NCBI RefSeq assembly: GCF_022448905.1
Contig: NZ_JAKVCW010000013.1
Span: 1-64,000 of the forward strand
Origin: Shimia sp.
GTDB lineage: Bacteria > Pseudomonadota > Alphaproteobacteria > Rhodobacterales > Rhodobacteraceae
DNA: 64,000 nucleotides
Direction of reading: 5' to 3'
How positions within the stretch are numbered: position 1 is the stretch's first letter; each line of letters opens with the position of its first letter. The notes beneath the pieces are model-generated. The model did not search any database. It saw only the letters and a program-made list of their open reading frames with translations, and was not told the origin of the DNA. The position numbers and the translations under genes were made by a program. This document shows, in pieces, positions 34,934-44,451 of the stretch.

Positions 34934-37060
34934 TTACGCCCGCGCTTCGCGGATCAGGCCAAGGATGTTCTCCGCCGCTTCCGGAATATTGGTGCCCGGC
35001 CCAAAGATCGCCTTCACGCCAGCATTCTGCAGGAACTCATAATCCTGCTGCGGGATCACCCCGCCACAGATCACAATGATGTCTTCTGCATCTTTGCCTT
35101 TTAACGCTTCGATCAACTGAGGTGCCAAAGTCTTGTGGCCCGCCGCCTGGGAGGAAATCCCGACCACATGCACGTCGTTGTCCACCGCATCCTGCGCCGC
35201 CTCTTCAGGGGTCTGGAACAGCGGGCCTACATCGACGTCAAACCCGATGTCCGCAAAGGCGGTGGCAATCACCTTCGCGCCCCGGTCGTGCCCGTCCTGG
35301 CCCATCTTCACCACCAGCAAACGCGGACGACGACCTTCCTCCTCGGCAAAATCCTCGATGGATTTCTGGATCGCCGCAAAGCCTTCGTCGCCTTCATACG
35401 CCGCGCCATAAACACCCGCCAATGTCTTCACCTCGGCCCGATGGCGGCCGAATTCCTTCTCCATTGCCATACTGATTTCTCCTACCGAGGCACGCGCCCG
35501 CGCCGCTTCCACAGCCGCCGCCAACAGGTTGCCGCCTTCTTTCGCCACTTTGGTCAGGTTCGCCAATGCCGCCTCACAGGCCGCGCTGTCCCGATCCGCG
35601 CGGATCTGCGCCAAACGCGCCACCTGGCTTTCGCGCACCGCGACGTTGTCCACGTCCAGAATGTCGATCGGGTCTTCGTTATCCTTGCGGTATTTATTCA
35701 CACCCACAATGACTTCGTCGCCTTTATCGATCATCGCCTGACGGGTCGCTGCGCTCTCCTCAATGCGCAGCTTCGGCATACCGGAGGCCACCGCCTTGGT
35801 CATGCCACCCATCTCCTCAACCTCTTCCATCAGCGCCCAGGCCTTCTGAATCAGATCGCCGGTCAGCGCCTCGACATAGTAAGAGCCCGCCAGTGGGTCG
35901 ACCACATTGGTCACGCCGGTCTCTTCCTGCAGGATCAGCTGTGTATTACGCGCGATCCGGGCCGAGAAATCGGTCGGCAAGGCAATCGCCTCATCCAACG
36001 CGTTGGTGTGCAGCGACTGGGTCCCGCCCAAAACCGCAGACATCGCCTCATAGGCGGTGCGGATCACGTTGTTATACGGGTCCTGCTCCTGCAAGCTCAC
36101 GCCAGAGGTCTGACAGTGGGTGCGCAGCATTTTGGAACGCTCGTTCTTGGCGCCAAATTCGGTCATCACCCGATGCCACAACGTCCGCGCCGCCCGCAGT
36201 TTCGCCGCTTCCATGAAGAAGTTCATGCCAATCGCAAAGAAGAAGCTCAGACGCCCGGCAAACTTGTCCACATCCATGCCCGCGTTCATCGCCGCACGCA
36301 CATACTCACGCCCGTCCGCCAGCGTATAGGCCAGCTCCTGAACCAAATTGGCCCCCGCTTCCTGCATGTGATAGCCGGAAATCGAAATGCTGTTAAACTT
36401 CGGCATCTCGTTGGAAGTGTACTCAATGATGTCGCTGATGATCCGCATGCTTGGCTCTGGCGGATAGATATAGGTGTTGCGCACCATGAACTCTTTCAGA
36501 ATGTCGTTCTGAATCGTGCCAGCCAAAAGGCTCTTGTCATGGCCCTGCTCTTCGCCCGCCACAATGAAGTTCGCCAAAATCGGGATCACCGCGCCGTTCA
36601 TGGTCATCGACACGGACACCTTGTCCAGCGGAATGCCGTCAAACAGGATTTTCATGTCCTCAACGGAATCGATCGCCACGCCGGCTTTACCAACGTCGCC
36701 GACCACGCGCTCGTGGTCGCTGTCATAGCCACGGTGCGTCGCCAGATCGAAGGCCACGGAGACACCCTGCTGACCGGCCGCCAGGTTTCGGCGGTAGAAG
36801 GCGTTGGACTCTTCTGCGGTGGAGAAGCCCGCGTACTGACGGATGGTCCAGGGGCGGCCCGCATACATGGTGGCCTTGGGCCCACGGGTGAACGGGCCAA
36901 ACCCGGGCATGGAGCCCATGTGATCCAGCCCTTCGGTGTCTTCCGCCGTGTAGAGCGGCTTGACGTCGATGCCTTCCAGCGTCTTCCAGGTCAGATCCTC
37001 AAGCGGCTTTCCGCGCAGCTCTTTCTCTGCCAGTTCGGCCCATTTCTTGGTGTCCGTCAT
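34934..37060 (-). CDS. scpA: Methylmalonyl-CoA mutase, single-chain
   Basis: A 708-aa adenosylcobalamin enzyme converting (R)-methylmalonyl-CoA to succinyl-CoA. The N-terminal barrel includes [38 protein letters not shown] and [18 protein letters not shown]. The C-terminal B12 domain has [17 protein letters not shown], with the cobalt-ligand His near residue 591. ATG at 37060 lies 9 nt after GAGG; an ATG three codons earlier overlaps that site and is less likely. It completes the propionyl-CoA pathway with pccA and pccB. The epimerase is not in the window. Confidence 0.97.
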   Translation of the reverse strand: MTDTKKWAELAEKELRGKPLEDLTWKTLEGIDVKPLYTAEDTEGLDHMGSMPGFGPFTRGPKATMYAGRPWTIRQYAGFSTAEESNAFYRRNLAAGQQGVSVAFDLATHRGYDSDHERVVGDVGKAGVAIDSVEDMKILFDGIPLDKVSVSMTMNGAVIPILANFIVAGEEQGHDKSLLAGTIQNDILKEFMVRNTYIYPPEPSMRIISDIIEYTSNEMPKFNSISISGYHMQEAGANLVQELAYTLADGREYVRAAMNAGMDVDKFAGRLSFFFAIGMNFFMEAAKLRAARTLWHRVMTEFGAKNERSKMLRTHCQTSGVSLQEQDPYNNVIRTAYEAMSAVLGGTQSLHTNALDEAIALPTDFSARIARNTQLILQEETGVTNVVDPLAGSYYVEALTGDLIQKAWALMEEVEEMGGMTKAVASGMPKLRIEESAATRQAMIDKGDEVIVGVNKYRKDNEDPIDILDVDNVAVRESQVARLAQIRADRDSAACEAALANLTKVAKEGGNLLAAAVEAARARASVGEISMAMEKEFGRHRAEVKTLAGVYGAAYEGDEGFAAIQKSIEDFAEEEGRRPRLLVVKMGQDGHDRGAKVIATAFADIGFDVDVGPLFQTPEEAAQDAVDNDVHVVGISSQAAGHKTLAPQLIEALKGKDAEDIIVICGGVIPQQDYEFLQNAGVKAIFGPGTNIPEAAENILGLIREARA

Positions 37061-37084
37061 TGGTGTCATCCTCGTCTGTGTTCT

Positions 37085-37978
37085 TTAGGGGCCAAAGCGC
37101 CCGGCATGTCGCGCCGTGCTGGTCCCGTTTTCTTCGATGAGAAACGCCAAACCATCCGCCCCGGCGCGCAGCCAGGCCAGATCCTCAACGTATATCTCGC
37201 GTAAAATATCCACTTGGAACGCGCTGAACGGATGCCAGCGGTCCGTGCCTTTGGGCAGGCTTTGCGAGTCCAGCCCACGATCAACCAGCACCTCGCGCAA
37301 CACCGGCAACTCCGGCACATGCGAAAGGCCGCTGACGCGGAAATTGGTTGGCGCACCAAACCGCCCGCTCACGGCATATTCCACAACCCGCGCCGGCTGT
37401 TCGCCCAGCCGCTCATATGGCAGCACCAGAATTTCCGCGTCTGGCGCGGCACAGGCGACATCCTGCACCACTTTACGCCAGCTGCGCGGCTGCGTGACCA
37501 AACGGTCCATGGTTGCCTCGCTGGGCACATCTGCGCCCATCTGCAGGGCATGGGCCATTGCCCCGCCCCAGTAGTCTTCCAGCGCGCGCATGCCGAACAC
37601 GACCCGCTTCACACGCCCGCCAAAGGCATACACCATGCGGGCCACACGCTCCCCCGCTGCCGGGTAGAGCCGTTCACTGGCAATGTTGTTCTCCATCGAG
37701 CCCAGCATATGTGGCTCCAGAACCAAAAGCTCCCGGACCCTTTGCCGCTCCAACATGGCACAGCGCAGCTGCACCCGCCCGGCCCCGCGTGCCCGTCGGC
37801 GCGCCACACCGTCCAGACCGGATTTCAGCGTCAGCCCGTCAAACAGACCTTTGCGGGTGACCTCCGGTGTCCACACCTTCAGCCCGTGGGCCTCCAGCGG
37901 ACGACGGTTGCGGTTGAGATAGCTGGCGAGCGTGGAAACCCCACTCAGATGGGCCCCGACATGTAGGATGACGTCCAT
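37085..37978 (-). CDS. Sulfotransferase-like protein
   Basis: A 297-aa protein. The N-terminus VILHVGAHLSGVSTLASYLN looks like the 5'-PAPS loop of sulfotransferases (GxxKxGTTxL) but lacks the Lys and the Thr pair, so activity is doubtful. KRVVFGMRALEDYWGGAMAH could be the second (3'-PB) motif, again degenerate. It lies 24 bp upstream of the mutase gene, on the same strand, and is probably co-transcribed. ATG at 37978 follows AAAGGTG; an ATG pair at 38041-38044 is in frame. Function unknown. Confidence 0.6.
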   Translation of the reverse strand: MDVILHVGAHLSGVSTLASYLNRNRRPLEAHGLKVWTPEVTRKGLFDGLTLKSGLDGVARRRARGAGRVQLRCAMLERQRVRELLVLEPHMLGSMENNIASERLYPAAGERVARMVYAFGGRVKRVVFGMRALEDYWGGAMAHALQMGADVPSEATMDRLVTQPRSWRKVVQDVACAAPDAEILVLPYERLGEQPARVVEYAVSGRFGAPTNFRVSGLSHVPELPVLREVLVDRGLDSQSLPKGTDRWHPFSAFQVDILREIYVEDLAWLRAGADGLAFLIEENGTSTARHAGRFGP

Positions 37979-38067
37979 GGCTTTGCGCACCTTTTTGAGG
38001 GCCACACCCTCAAGGCTGGCCGGATATACAGAGGCCGCCATCATGCCGCATCACCCGTGCAAATGCT

Positions 38068-38082
38068 GTTAACCGACGTTAA
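38068..38082 (+). promoter_or_regulatory. GTTAA direct repeat upstream of the DUF4174 gene
   Basis: GTTAACCGACGTTAA holds two GTTAA units at a 10-bp period, 74 bp before the gene start. This is reminiscent of CtrA half sites, but the usual TTAA-N7-TTAA spacing is not met (N6 here). Role uncertain. Confidence 0.25.
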
Positions 38083-38155
38083 AATTTGACCGACTTTGCC
38101 AAAGGGGTTCGTATTGGGGAAAACACCCCCTATATTGGTCTCAACAGGAGAGACG

Positions 38156-38641
38156 ATGACCCACCGCTTAGCCCTTGTTCTGACGGGATTTCTGGCCGCT
38201 ACAGGCGTTGCCGCACAAGCCACAGAAACCGACGAAAATGATGCCTCTGCCTCCGTGGAAACCGTGGCGGAAAATGCACCGGAATTAATACAATCTGGTT
38301 TGAACTCCGACCTCAGCGAATACCTCTGGAAAAACCGGGTGCTTGTGGTCTTTGCCGACACCGACCGCGATCCAAGGTTCATCCAGCAATTGGAGCTGAT
38401 CGAAGCTTTTCCGGACGCACTGATCGAACGCGATGTAGTGGTGCTGACCGACACCGATCCATCCGCCAAATCCGCCCTGCGCAAACGGCTCCGCCCGCGT
38501 GGATTTATGATGGCTTTGGTGGAAAAAGACGGCGTTGTATACCTGCGCAAACCCAAGCCCTGGACGGTGCGGGAACTCTCTGCCTCCATCGACAAACACC
38601 CCCTGCGCCAGCAGGAAATCCGCGACCGCCGCCAGCCATAG
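38156..38641 (+). CDS. DUF4174 thioredoxin-like secreted protein
   Basis: A 161-aa protein with a signal peptide (LALVLTGFLAATGVAAQA). The mature part has LSEYLWKNRVLVVFADTDRD, then LERDVV-like and RPRGFMMALVEKDGVVYLRK, the DUF4174 pattern of a thioredoxin-like fold lacking the active-site cysteines. ATG at 38156 follows ACAGGAG. It is the only + strand gene among minus-strand neighbours. Periplasmic; function unknown. Confidence 0.8.
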   Translation: MTHRLALVLTGFLAATGVAAQATETDENDASASVETVAENAPELIQSGLNSDLSEYLWKNRVLVVFADTDRDPRFIQQLELIEAFPDALIERDVVVLTDTDPSAKSALRKRLRPRGFMMALVEKDGVVYLRKPKPWTVRELSASIDKHPLRQQEIRDRRQP

Positions 38642-38678
38642 GCGGCGGTGCATAACGGGATATGACGCCCGCGTCGCA

Positions 38679-39593
38679 TCAAGGCATCGGCGCTCCGCGC
38701 GCGGCGACCAACACATCGTACCAGTCCTGTCGGCTCAGCTTCACGTCAAAGGCTTTGGCGCTGTCAGTGATCCGCGCCACATTCTGCGTACCAATCAGCG
38801 CCATGCTCACCGCCGGATGCGCCAACACCCAGGCCAGTGCCACATGATCCACGCCCACGCCCTCACGCGTGGCAATGCCATCAAGCACCGACAACACCCG
38901 CGCCTCCTGCGTGCCCGCTTCCGGCTGATGCACCGCCGTCAAACGCCCCCCGCCCAGCGGAGACCAGGCCATCACCGCCAGGTTCAACTCCTGAGCGATG
39001 TCCAACGTGCCATCTTCCAACGGGTCAATGGCCAGCAGCGAAAACTCTGGCTGATTGGCCACCAGCGCAAAATCCAGCTTGCTCTGCAACGCCCGGATTT
39101 GCGTATGGGAGAAGTTGCTCACCCCCGCCTCGCGGATTTTCCCCGCCGCCCGCAACTGCGTCAGCGCCTCCGCCACCTCGTCATAGGACGCCAAGAGGTC
39201 TGGCCGATGGACCAGAAACACGTCAATCACATCGGTCTTAAGCCGCGCGAGCGACGCTTCACAGCTCTCAATCAGGTTAGACGCGCGGCTGTCATAAGGC
39301 ACAGGCGGGTGAATCCCGCCTTTGGTGACCAGAACCGTCTTCTGCCGTAGCCCCTTCTGGGCGGCGTAAACCTCCCCCAAAACGGCCTCAGCCGCGCCAA
39401 AGCCCTCTTCGCCAAACCCATAGATCGCTGCCGTATCCACCAGATTGGCACCAATCTCCAAGGCAGCCTCAATCTTCGCCGTGGCGTCCGCAACCGTGCT
39501 GCCAGAAAACCGCCAACAGCCATAGGCCAGTCGACCTACCTCAAACGGGCCGATGTTTGTCGTTCGGGAAAGGACGAGCTTACTATCAGGCAT
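38679..39593 (-). CDS. Aldo/keto reductase (YdhF-like)
   Basis: A 304-aa NADPH-dependent reductase barrel. LVDTAAIYGFGEEGFG holds the catalytic Asp and Tyr, VTKGGIHPP the Lys, and DVFLVHRPD the His. AGVSNFSHTQI and WSPLGGGRL are cofactor and substrate motifs. The AKR subgroup resembles E. coli YdhF. ATG at 39593 is chosen; GTG one codon upstream is possible. It sits between pccA and the mutase, but substrate linkage to propionate metabolism is not evident. Confidence 0.92.
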   Translation of the reverse strand: MPDSKLVLSRTTNIGPFEVGRLAYGCWRFSGSTVADATAKIEAALEIGANLVDTAAIYGFGEEGFGAAEAVLGEVYAAQKGLRQKTVLVTKGGIHPPVPYDSRASNLIESCEASLARLKTDVIDVFLVHRPDLLASYDEVAEALTQLRAAGKIREAGVSNFSHTQIRALQSKLDFALVANQPEFSLLAIDPLEDGTLDIAQELNLAVMAWSPLGGGRLTAVHQPEAGTQEARVLSVLDGIATREGVGVDHVALAWVLAHPAVSMALIGTQNVARITDSAKAFDVKLSRQDWYDVLVAARGAPMP

Positions 39594-39603
39594 CACATAT
39601 TCC

Positions 39604-39688
39604 GTTCAAGGCGGCCCCCGGCCGCGGGTGGGGGTGAAGCCCCCGCCCAAGGGGGGCGGTCGGGGGCTGCCCGGCCAATAGCCGGGCC
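39604..39688. repeat. Nested G/C inverted repeats downstream of pccA
   Basis: Several nested inverted repeats occur in 85 bp: GGGGGTGAAGCCCCC near 39630, GCCCCCGCCC...GGGGGGCGG, and GCCCGGC-CAATA-GCCGGGC at 39669-39687. They fall after the pccA stop on the minus strand. No T run follows, so a classical terminator is not shown. Confidence 0.45.
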
Positions 39689-39703
39689 ACTAGATTTCAG
39701 GCG

Positions 39704-41752
39704 TTATTCAAATTCCATGATCACATCGTCCACCGCGAGGCTGTCACCGGCCGCCGCGTTGATCTTGGTGACCACAGTGGTTTTCTCCGCCCGCAGGATG
39801 TTCTCCATCTTCATGGCTTCCACGGTGCACAGCGCCTGGCCTTCCTGCACCTCATCCCCCACTTCCACGTCGACCTTCACGATCAGACCCGGCATTGGGC
39901 ACAGCAGCATCTTGGAGGTGTCCGGCGCCACCTTTTCTGGCATCAGTTTGGCCAGCTCCGCCTGACGCGGGCTGCGCACATGCACAACCAGATCGGCGCC
40001 ACGGGTGCGCAGACGGAAACCGCCCGGCACTTTGCCAACCTTCAGCACCAGCTTCTCGCCACCCACTTTCAGGGTCGCCAGCTGGTCACCCGGTGTCCAA
40101 TTAGAGGATACACGCAGCTTGCTGCCATCCTCAAACTTGATGGTGGATCCTTTCTTGTCGGCCTTCACCTTCACCGCAAAATCGGTGCCTTGCGCAGACA
40201 CAACCCACTTCTTGCCCACACGGCGCTCGTGGTTATCCATACGGCCCGACACCCGTGTCCGACGGATTTCCGCCACGCGATACATCGCCGCCGCAGCAGC
40301 CGCCACACGCTTCAGCTGGTCTTCCGGCAGCTCCACACCTTCAAAGCCCTCGGGGTACTCTTCCTCAATGAAGGCGGTGGTCATGTCGCCGGAGATGAAC
40401 TTCGGATGATCCATCACCGCGCTGACAAACGGCAGGTTGTGGCCAATGCCTTCCAGCTCAAACCCATCCAGCGCCTGACGCATCACTTCAATCGCCTCTT
40501 CACGGGTCGGCGCCCAGGTACATAGTTTCGCGATCATCGGATCATAATACATGCTGATCTCGCCGCCCTCATAGACGCCGGTGTCATTGCGCACAGCAAA
40601 GCCCTTGCCCTCTTTGGCATCATCCGCCCATTTGCCGTTGTCCAACATAGGGCCGGCAGCAATCTCGGCCGGTGGACGGTAACGGGTCAGACGGCCAATC
40701 GACGGCAGGAAGTTGCGATAGGGGTCTTCCGCATAGACACGGTTCTCAATCGCCCAGCCGTTGATGGTCACATCGTCCTGCGTGATGGACAGCGGTTCAC
40801 CCGCCGCCACGCGGATCATCTGCTCCACCAGGTCCACACCGGTGATCAGCTCGGTCACAGGGTGTTCCACCTGCAAACGGGTGTTCATCTCAAGGAAGTA
40901 GAAGTTCTTGTCGCCATCGACGATGAATTCCACCGTACCCGCAGAGGCATAGCCCACGGCTTTCGCCAGCGCGACAGACTGCTCGCCCATCGCCTTACGT
41001 GTGGCTTCATCCAGGAACGGGCTTGGCGCTTCCTCAACAACTTTCTGGTTCCGGCGCTGGATCGAGCATTCGCGCTCGTTCAGGTAAATGCCGTTGCCAT
41101 GCGCATCGCACAGCACCTGAATTTCAATGTGCCGTGGCTGGGTCACAAACTTCTCGATGAAGATCCGGTCGTCGCCAAAGCTGTTGGCGGCTTCGTTCTT
41201 GGACGACTGGAACCCTTCACGCGCTTCCTGATCATTCCACGCGATCCGCATACCCTTACCGCCGCCACCGGCGGAGGCTTTGATCATCACCGGATAGCCA
41301 ATCTCGTTGGAGATCTTCACCGCCTCATCTGCATCTTCGATCAGGCCCATATAGCCCGGCACGGTTGACACATTGGCGTCCTGCGCGATTTTCTTGGAGG
41401 TGATCTTGTCCCCCATGCTCTCAATCGCACCTTTAGGCGGGCCTACAAAAGCCACGCCGGCCGCTTCCAGCGCTTCGGCAAACTTGGCGTTTTCCGACAG
41501 GAAGCCATAGCCCGGGTGCACCGCCTGCGCGCCGGACTGCTTGATCGCGTCCATGACCTTGTCGATCACGATGTAGGACTGGTTCGCAGGCGGCGGGCCA
41601 ATGTGGATGGCTTCATCCGCCATTTGCACATGCAGCGCCTGCTTGTCGGCGTCTGAGTAAATCGCCACCGTCTTGATGCCCATCTTACGAGCGGTTTTGA
41701 TCACGCGGCAGGCAATCTCGCCCCGGTTGGCAATCAGGATCTTGTCGAACAT
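39704..41752 (-). CDS. pccA: Propionyl-CoA carboxylase alpha chain (biotin)
   Basis: A 682-aa biotin-dependent subunit. The biotin carboxylase part begins FDKILIANRGEIACRVI, with KASAGGGGKGMRIAW (ATP loop), SIQRRNQKVVEEAP and FLEMNTRLQVEHPVTE. A BT linker domain follows, and the C-terminal biotin domain carries VEAMKMEN with K648. ATG at 41752 gives the canonical start; the frame extends 11 codons further without a better site. With PccB it carboxylates propionyl-CoA to methylmalonyl-CoA. Confidence 0.97.
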   Translation of the reverse strand: MFDKILIANRGEIACRVIKTARKMGIKTVAIYSDADKQALHVQMADEAIHIGPPPANQSYIVIDKVMDAIKQSGAQAVHPGYGFLSENAKFAEALEAAGVAFVGPPKGAIESMGDKITSKKIAQDANVSTVPGYMGLIEDADEAVKISNEIGYPVMIKASAGGGGKGMRIAWNDQEAREGFQSSKNEAANSFGDDRIFIEKFVTQPRHIEIQVLCDAHGNGIYLNERECSIQRRNQKVVEEAPSPFLDEATRKAMGEQSVALAKAVGYASAGTVEFIVDGDKNFYFLEMNTRLQVEHPVTELITGVDLVEQMIRVAAGEPLSITQDDVTINGWAIENRVYAEDPYRNFLPSIGRLTRYRPPAEIAAGPMLDNGKWADDAKEGKGFAVRNDTGVYEGGEISMYYDPMIAKLCTWAPTREEAIEVMRQALDGFELEGIGHNLPFVSAVMDHPKFISGDMTTAFIEEEYPEGFEGVELPEDQLKRVAAAAAAMYRVAEIRRTRVSGRMDNHERRVGKKWVVSAQGTDFAVKVKADKKGSTIKFEDGSKLRVSSNWTPGDQLATLKVGGEKLVLKVGKVPGGFRLRTRGADLVVHVRSPRQAELAKLMPEKVAPDTSKMLLCPMPGLIVKVDVEVGDEVQEGQALCTVEAMKMENILRAEKTTVVTKINAAAGDSLAVDDVIMEFE

Positions 41753-41805
41753 CTTATCGTCCTTCTTGGTCTTCGCGAGCCGCAACAGCAGCTTGCATAG
41801 GCAAC

Positions 41806-41844
41806 AAAAAAGCCACCGCCGCGCTTGCGCACGTCGATGGCTTT
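41806..41844 (-). terminator. Possible terminator after the glycine-zipper lipoprotein gene
   Basis: Read on the minus strand, AAAGCCA ... TGGCTTT closes a stem with an internal GCGC-AA-GCGC hairpin, followed by a T run (AAAAAA on +). It lies about 60 bp beyond the stop of the 41908-42108 gene and before pccA. Confidence 0.55.
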
Positions 41845-41907
41845 GGGTTCGGAACCGGCTGGGTCTCAGCCGGACAATTCAAATCACCCTGCGGCGCGCA
41901 ACGGCGC

Positions 41908-42108
41908 TCAGCAGCTGGTGGCGAATTCTTGACAATAGATCGTGTTGGCCGCACCGCCGACAACCGCACCGGCCGCAAGGCTGCCGCCGACGGCCGCTGC
42001 CGCAATGGTGCCTGCACCCGCGCCGATGAGCGCCTGCTCGCCCATGGTCCGGCCGCATGCCGAAAGCCCAAGGAGCGCAATAATGGAAACTGCTGCTGTG
42101 ATACGCAT
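41908..42108 (-). CDS. Small glycine-zipper lipoprotein
   Basis: A 66-aa protein. The signal segment AAVSIIALLGLSAC ends in a lipobox with Cys18, and the remainder is a glycine-zipper-like GAGAGTIAAAAVGGSLAAGA that could insert in a membrane. The end carries two Cys (YCQEFATSC). It precedes pccA on the same strand. Such small lipoproteins recur in this locus; function unknown. Confidence 0.7.
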   Translation of the reverse strand: MRITAAVSIIALLGLSACGRTMGEQALIGAGAGTIAAAAVGGSLAAGAVVGGAANTIYCQEFATSC

Positions 42109-42421
42109 GTGTTTGTGCCTCTTCCCGATATGGGGTTATCGGCGGATCTTCTGTCCACCTGACCTGTGAGTGTGCCCACAATCTCACCCGTTTTCGCCGG
42201 ACGCGCAAGCGCCGCAGAAAAAACGGGTGATCCTGAAGGGACAATACAGGACCACCCGAAAGGGGAAGGGTAACGGAATACACTGTTACAGGAGCGATGC
42301 GCGACAACGCCCCGCTCCATGACAGTGACCTTGCCACGGCAAACTACGGAAAACAGGGGCAATTTTGCCTCTGTCCCGCTTTGGGCAATGGCTTGCCCAT
42401 TATGTCGTGGCATCGGCAACA
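42109..42421. other. Gene-free stretch with a large hairpin
   Basis: I see no gene. CACCCGTTTT (42185-42194) pairs with AAAACGGGTG (42220-42229) around a GC-rich internal stem. No T run follows on either strand, so it is not an obvious terminator. A small GGGCAA-TGGC-TTGCCC hairpin is at 42384-42399, just after the next gene's stop on the minus strand. Confidence 0.4.
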
Positions 42422-42778
42422 TTACGCCCAGTCATCCTCAAATGCGTCCGGGAAAGACACCCGCGCAACGGCCTCGTCAATGACCAGCAGCGCCTCATAG
42501 TCTTCGGGGTCAAAATCCTCTTCGACCGCGACCACCTCGCGCCCAAACAGCCAGCTCAAACGGCCCGCATCCAAATTGCCCCGCTCAAACGGCTGGTCGC
42601 CAAAATGCTCCCACAGCGCCTGCATAAAGGCCGCATCCGCACGACGATCCGGCGGACGACGGTCTTTGAACCGCTCACGGCGTGTGATCGGCGTGACCCC
42701 TTTGGGGTTGGCGCGACGAATGGTGAATTGGAAATCCGTACCCGGAAGACGGCCGGGGAACCCGCGATGTTTGATCAT
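42422..42778 (-). CDS. Conserved hypothetical protein of the pcc locus
   Basis: A 118-aa soluble protein without signal or membrane segment. It is basic in the first half (RRERFKDRRPPDRRADAAF) and acidic at the end (VVAVEEDFDPEDYEALLVID, DAFEDDWA). No family recognised. It lies in the minus-strand chain between pccB and pccA, 80 bp after a small lipoprotein gene. Position and even codon use support a real gene. Confidence 0.65.
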   Translation of the reverse strand: MIKHRGFPGRLPGTDFQFTIRRANPKGVTPITRRERFKDRRPPDRRADAAFMQALWEHFGDQPFERGNLDAGRLSWLFGREVVAVEEDFDPEDYEALLVIDEAVARVSFPDAFEDDWA

Positions 42779-42859
42779 GCCACTTCTCCCCGGATTGCTG
42801 AGAGCGTGGCGCGGGTGTGAACAGGCCGCGCGGCCTGTCCACCTGTCAGGCGGATCGCC

Positions 42860-43006
42860 TTACTTGTATTTGCCGGTGTAGGTCGGCTCAGTCGAGATCG
42901 GCTCTGGGTCGACCACAACATATTCTTCCAGCGGCTCGTCTTGGCCACAGGCTGCAACCAGGGCCACGAAGCCGATTGCGAGGAATGACTTGATGCTCTT
43001 GGACAT
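42860..43006 (-). CDS. 48-aa small lipoprotein
   Basis: Found by hand translation. It begins MSKSIKSFLAIGFVALVAAC, a complete lipoprotein signal with lipobox VAAC and Cys20, followed by an acidic 28-residue mature part (GQDEPLEEYVVVDPEP ... YTGKYK). GGAG lies 6 nt before the ATG. It sits in the minus-strand chain between the DUF6497 gene and the 118-aa gene. Function unknown. Confidence 0.7.
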   Translation of the reverse strand: MSKSIKSFLAIGFVALVAACGQDEPLEEYVVVDPEPISTEPTYTGKYK

Positions 43007-43208
43007 CTTGTTCTCCATTCATTGTTTAACGTCCAAACCGGGCGGATTTGCCCGGCCTGCCTCACTGCCCCACGTTGGGGACATGCGCGGAGACTACGCA
43101 AATCTTCTGCAAAAAGATACAGATACAAGCCCAAGCTCATCCGATGTGACCGCAAAGCCGCAATGTCTTGCTCATTGCCCTTAACGTTAACAATATCTAG
43201 TGGTGTCA

Positions 43209-43703
43209 TCAGAAGCCCTCCCAGATACAGGTGCCATCCTGCACGCTGAATGCTTCAAAAAACTGCGTCGCCACCTGTGTGGTTTCGCCAAATGTGGTTT
43301 CTCTGTCCGCCATGGATATGATCACCTGATCGACTGTTTCATCCTGAATGGCGAGATACGGCACTGCGACGCCAATGCACAGATGAAAGAAGTCTTCCTC
43401 AATGTCGGTGAACTCCACGCCCTGCCGAATGAGCGGCATGACATAGCGGAACCGCGCCACACGGCTTTCATCCGCGCGCACTTCGTAGAGAATTTCCTGG
43501 AGATGGAGATCGTTGCCTGAGGGCACGACCGGGGTCTCCTCCAAAACCCCGGCCGTGGCCGCGCCCGTGAGGGCCCCTCCAAACGCGGCGGAAAGCGTAA
43601 GTTGAGTCGCACGCTTGCACAGATTTTTCGTAAAAGCTCCAAAAAATGTGCGTGGGGCGAAAGTTTTTTGCGCCAAAGCCTTACGTTGCGTCACAAATTT
43701 CAT
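43209..43703 (-). CDS. DUF6497-like secreted protein
   Basis: A 164-aa protein. The first about 50 residues contain a signal-like segment (RATQLTLSAAFGGALTGAATA). The mature part reads VVPSGNDLHLQEILYEVRAD, FRYVMPLIR, then FFHLCIGVAVPYLA and VISMADRETTFGE, ending FEAFSVQDGTCIWEGF. This matches my memory of Rhodobacterales DUF6497 proteins. Two conserved Cys may form a disulfide. The start may be internal, as ATG at 43703 leaves a long charged lead before the signal. Function unknown. Confidence 0.7.
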   Translation of the reverse strand: MKFVTQRKALAQKTFAPRTFFGAFTKNLCKRATQLTLSAAFGGALTGAATAGVLEETPVVPSGNDLHLQEILYEVRADESRVARFRYVMPLIRQGVEFTDIEEDFFHLCIGVAVPYLAIQDETVDQVIISMADRETTFGETTQVATQFFEAFSVQDGTCIWEGF

Positions 43704-44053
43704 GAGGACGCCCCCCGATGTTGCGCAAACCGCCGCCAGCGATCCCGCCGCTCAGGACAGTCCAAAATCTCGGCAATAATGGCCTGCGCATGGCCCTTGG
43801 CCACCGCGCCATCCACAGCCCCGCCAGCCTTCACAAACAGCCGCCCTGCCTCACGCCGCACTTCAACGGTTGGGGCAAAGCCACGCAGATCCTGCAACGC
43901 CCGCCACATATCCTGCCGCACCTGCTGCGCCGTGCGCAGCAAGCCCGCATCCGGCAAAGAGGTCTCCGCCACCACGTCCCAGCGCACCGGCAACCGGCGG
44001 CTCATGGTCAGCGCATCGCCCTCCCGTTGGATATGCCAGCGGCTCCGGCTCAC
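43700..44053 (-). CDS. Conserved hypothetical protein
   Basis: A 117-aa Arg-rich soluble protein with an RRLPVRWDVVAETSLP stretch and an end reading CPERRDRWRRFAQHRG. No family recognised. Its start overlaps the cupin gene stop by 4 bp and its stop overlaps the DUF6497 gene start by 4 bp, so it belongs to a tightly coupled set. The name DUF cannot be assigned from sequence alone. Confidence 0.7.
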   Translation of the reverse strand: MSRSRWHIQREGDALTMSRRLPVRWDVVAETSLPDAGLLRTAQQVRQDMWRALQDLRGFAPTVEVRREAGRLFVKAGGAVDGAVAKGHAQAIIAEILDCPERRDRWRRFAQHRGASS

Positions 44054-44451
44054 TTCGGCGCCTCCTCGTCATTGGTGGCAAATTCGGCAGGACTGATGAT
44101 CTCAATCAGCTCCATGTCGTCGGAGTGGCGCACTTCCCGATGCTTGATGCCCGGCGGCTGCAACACACAGGAGCCCGCGCGCAGCACATGCTCGCCCTGC
44201 CCCTCATATTCAAACACCACCCAGCCTTTGGTCACATAGACCATCTGGAAGTCCAACTCATGGGAATGCCACGCCCCTGGACTTTCCATGCCCGGCACCG
44301 CCCGAATGACATGTGCGCCAAACTTGCCTTGCGTGCTGTCCTGGATGCCCAGATCGCGATACTCAAAGAACGGCCGCAGCCCTTGGCCGACAAACTTGCT
44401 GTCATCCGCATGGGAAATGGTGAAAGCTTGGTTTGTGAAACACTGAGTCAT
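44050..44451 (-). CDS. Cupin-domain protein
   Basis: A 133-aa single cupin. AWHSHELDFQMVYVTKGWVV is the first cupin motif (H-x-H ... E-like) and LQPPGIKHREVRHSDD the second, with a histidine. ATG at 44451 follows GGAG; a longer frame to 44523 lacks a ribosome site. Cupins of this size can be small-molecule isomerases, dioxygenases or sensors. It overlaps the 117-aa gene by 4 bp. Confidence 0.85.
   Translation of the reverse strand: MTQCFTNQAFTISHADDSKFVGQGLRPFFEYRDLGIQDSTQGKFGAHVIRAVPGMESPGAWHSHELDFQMVYVTKGWVVFEYEGQGEHVLRAGSCVLQPPGIKHREVRHSDDMELIEIISPAEFATNDEEAPK

Noticed and set aside
37061-37200. Cobalamin riboswitch in front of the B12-dependent mutase
   Set aside because: The upstream sequence is coding for the sulfotransferase-like protein and shows no B12-box-like element.
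35135-37204. A 689-codon open frame on the + strand opposite methylmalonyl-CoA mutase
   Set aside because: It is an antisense shadow caused by the high G+C third positions of the mutase gene; its translation is rich in His, Arg and Gln and shows no domain, while the minus strand encodes a textbook enzyme.
38626-38648. CCGCCGCC/GGCGGCGG hairpin at the end of the DUF4174 gene as a terminator
   Set aside because: The stem is strong, but it overlaps the stop codon and no T run follows on either strand.
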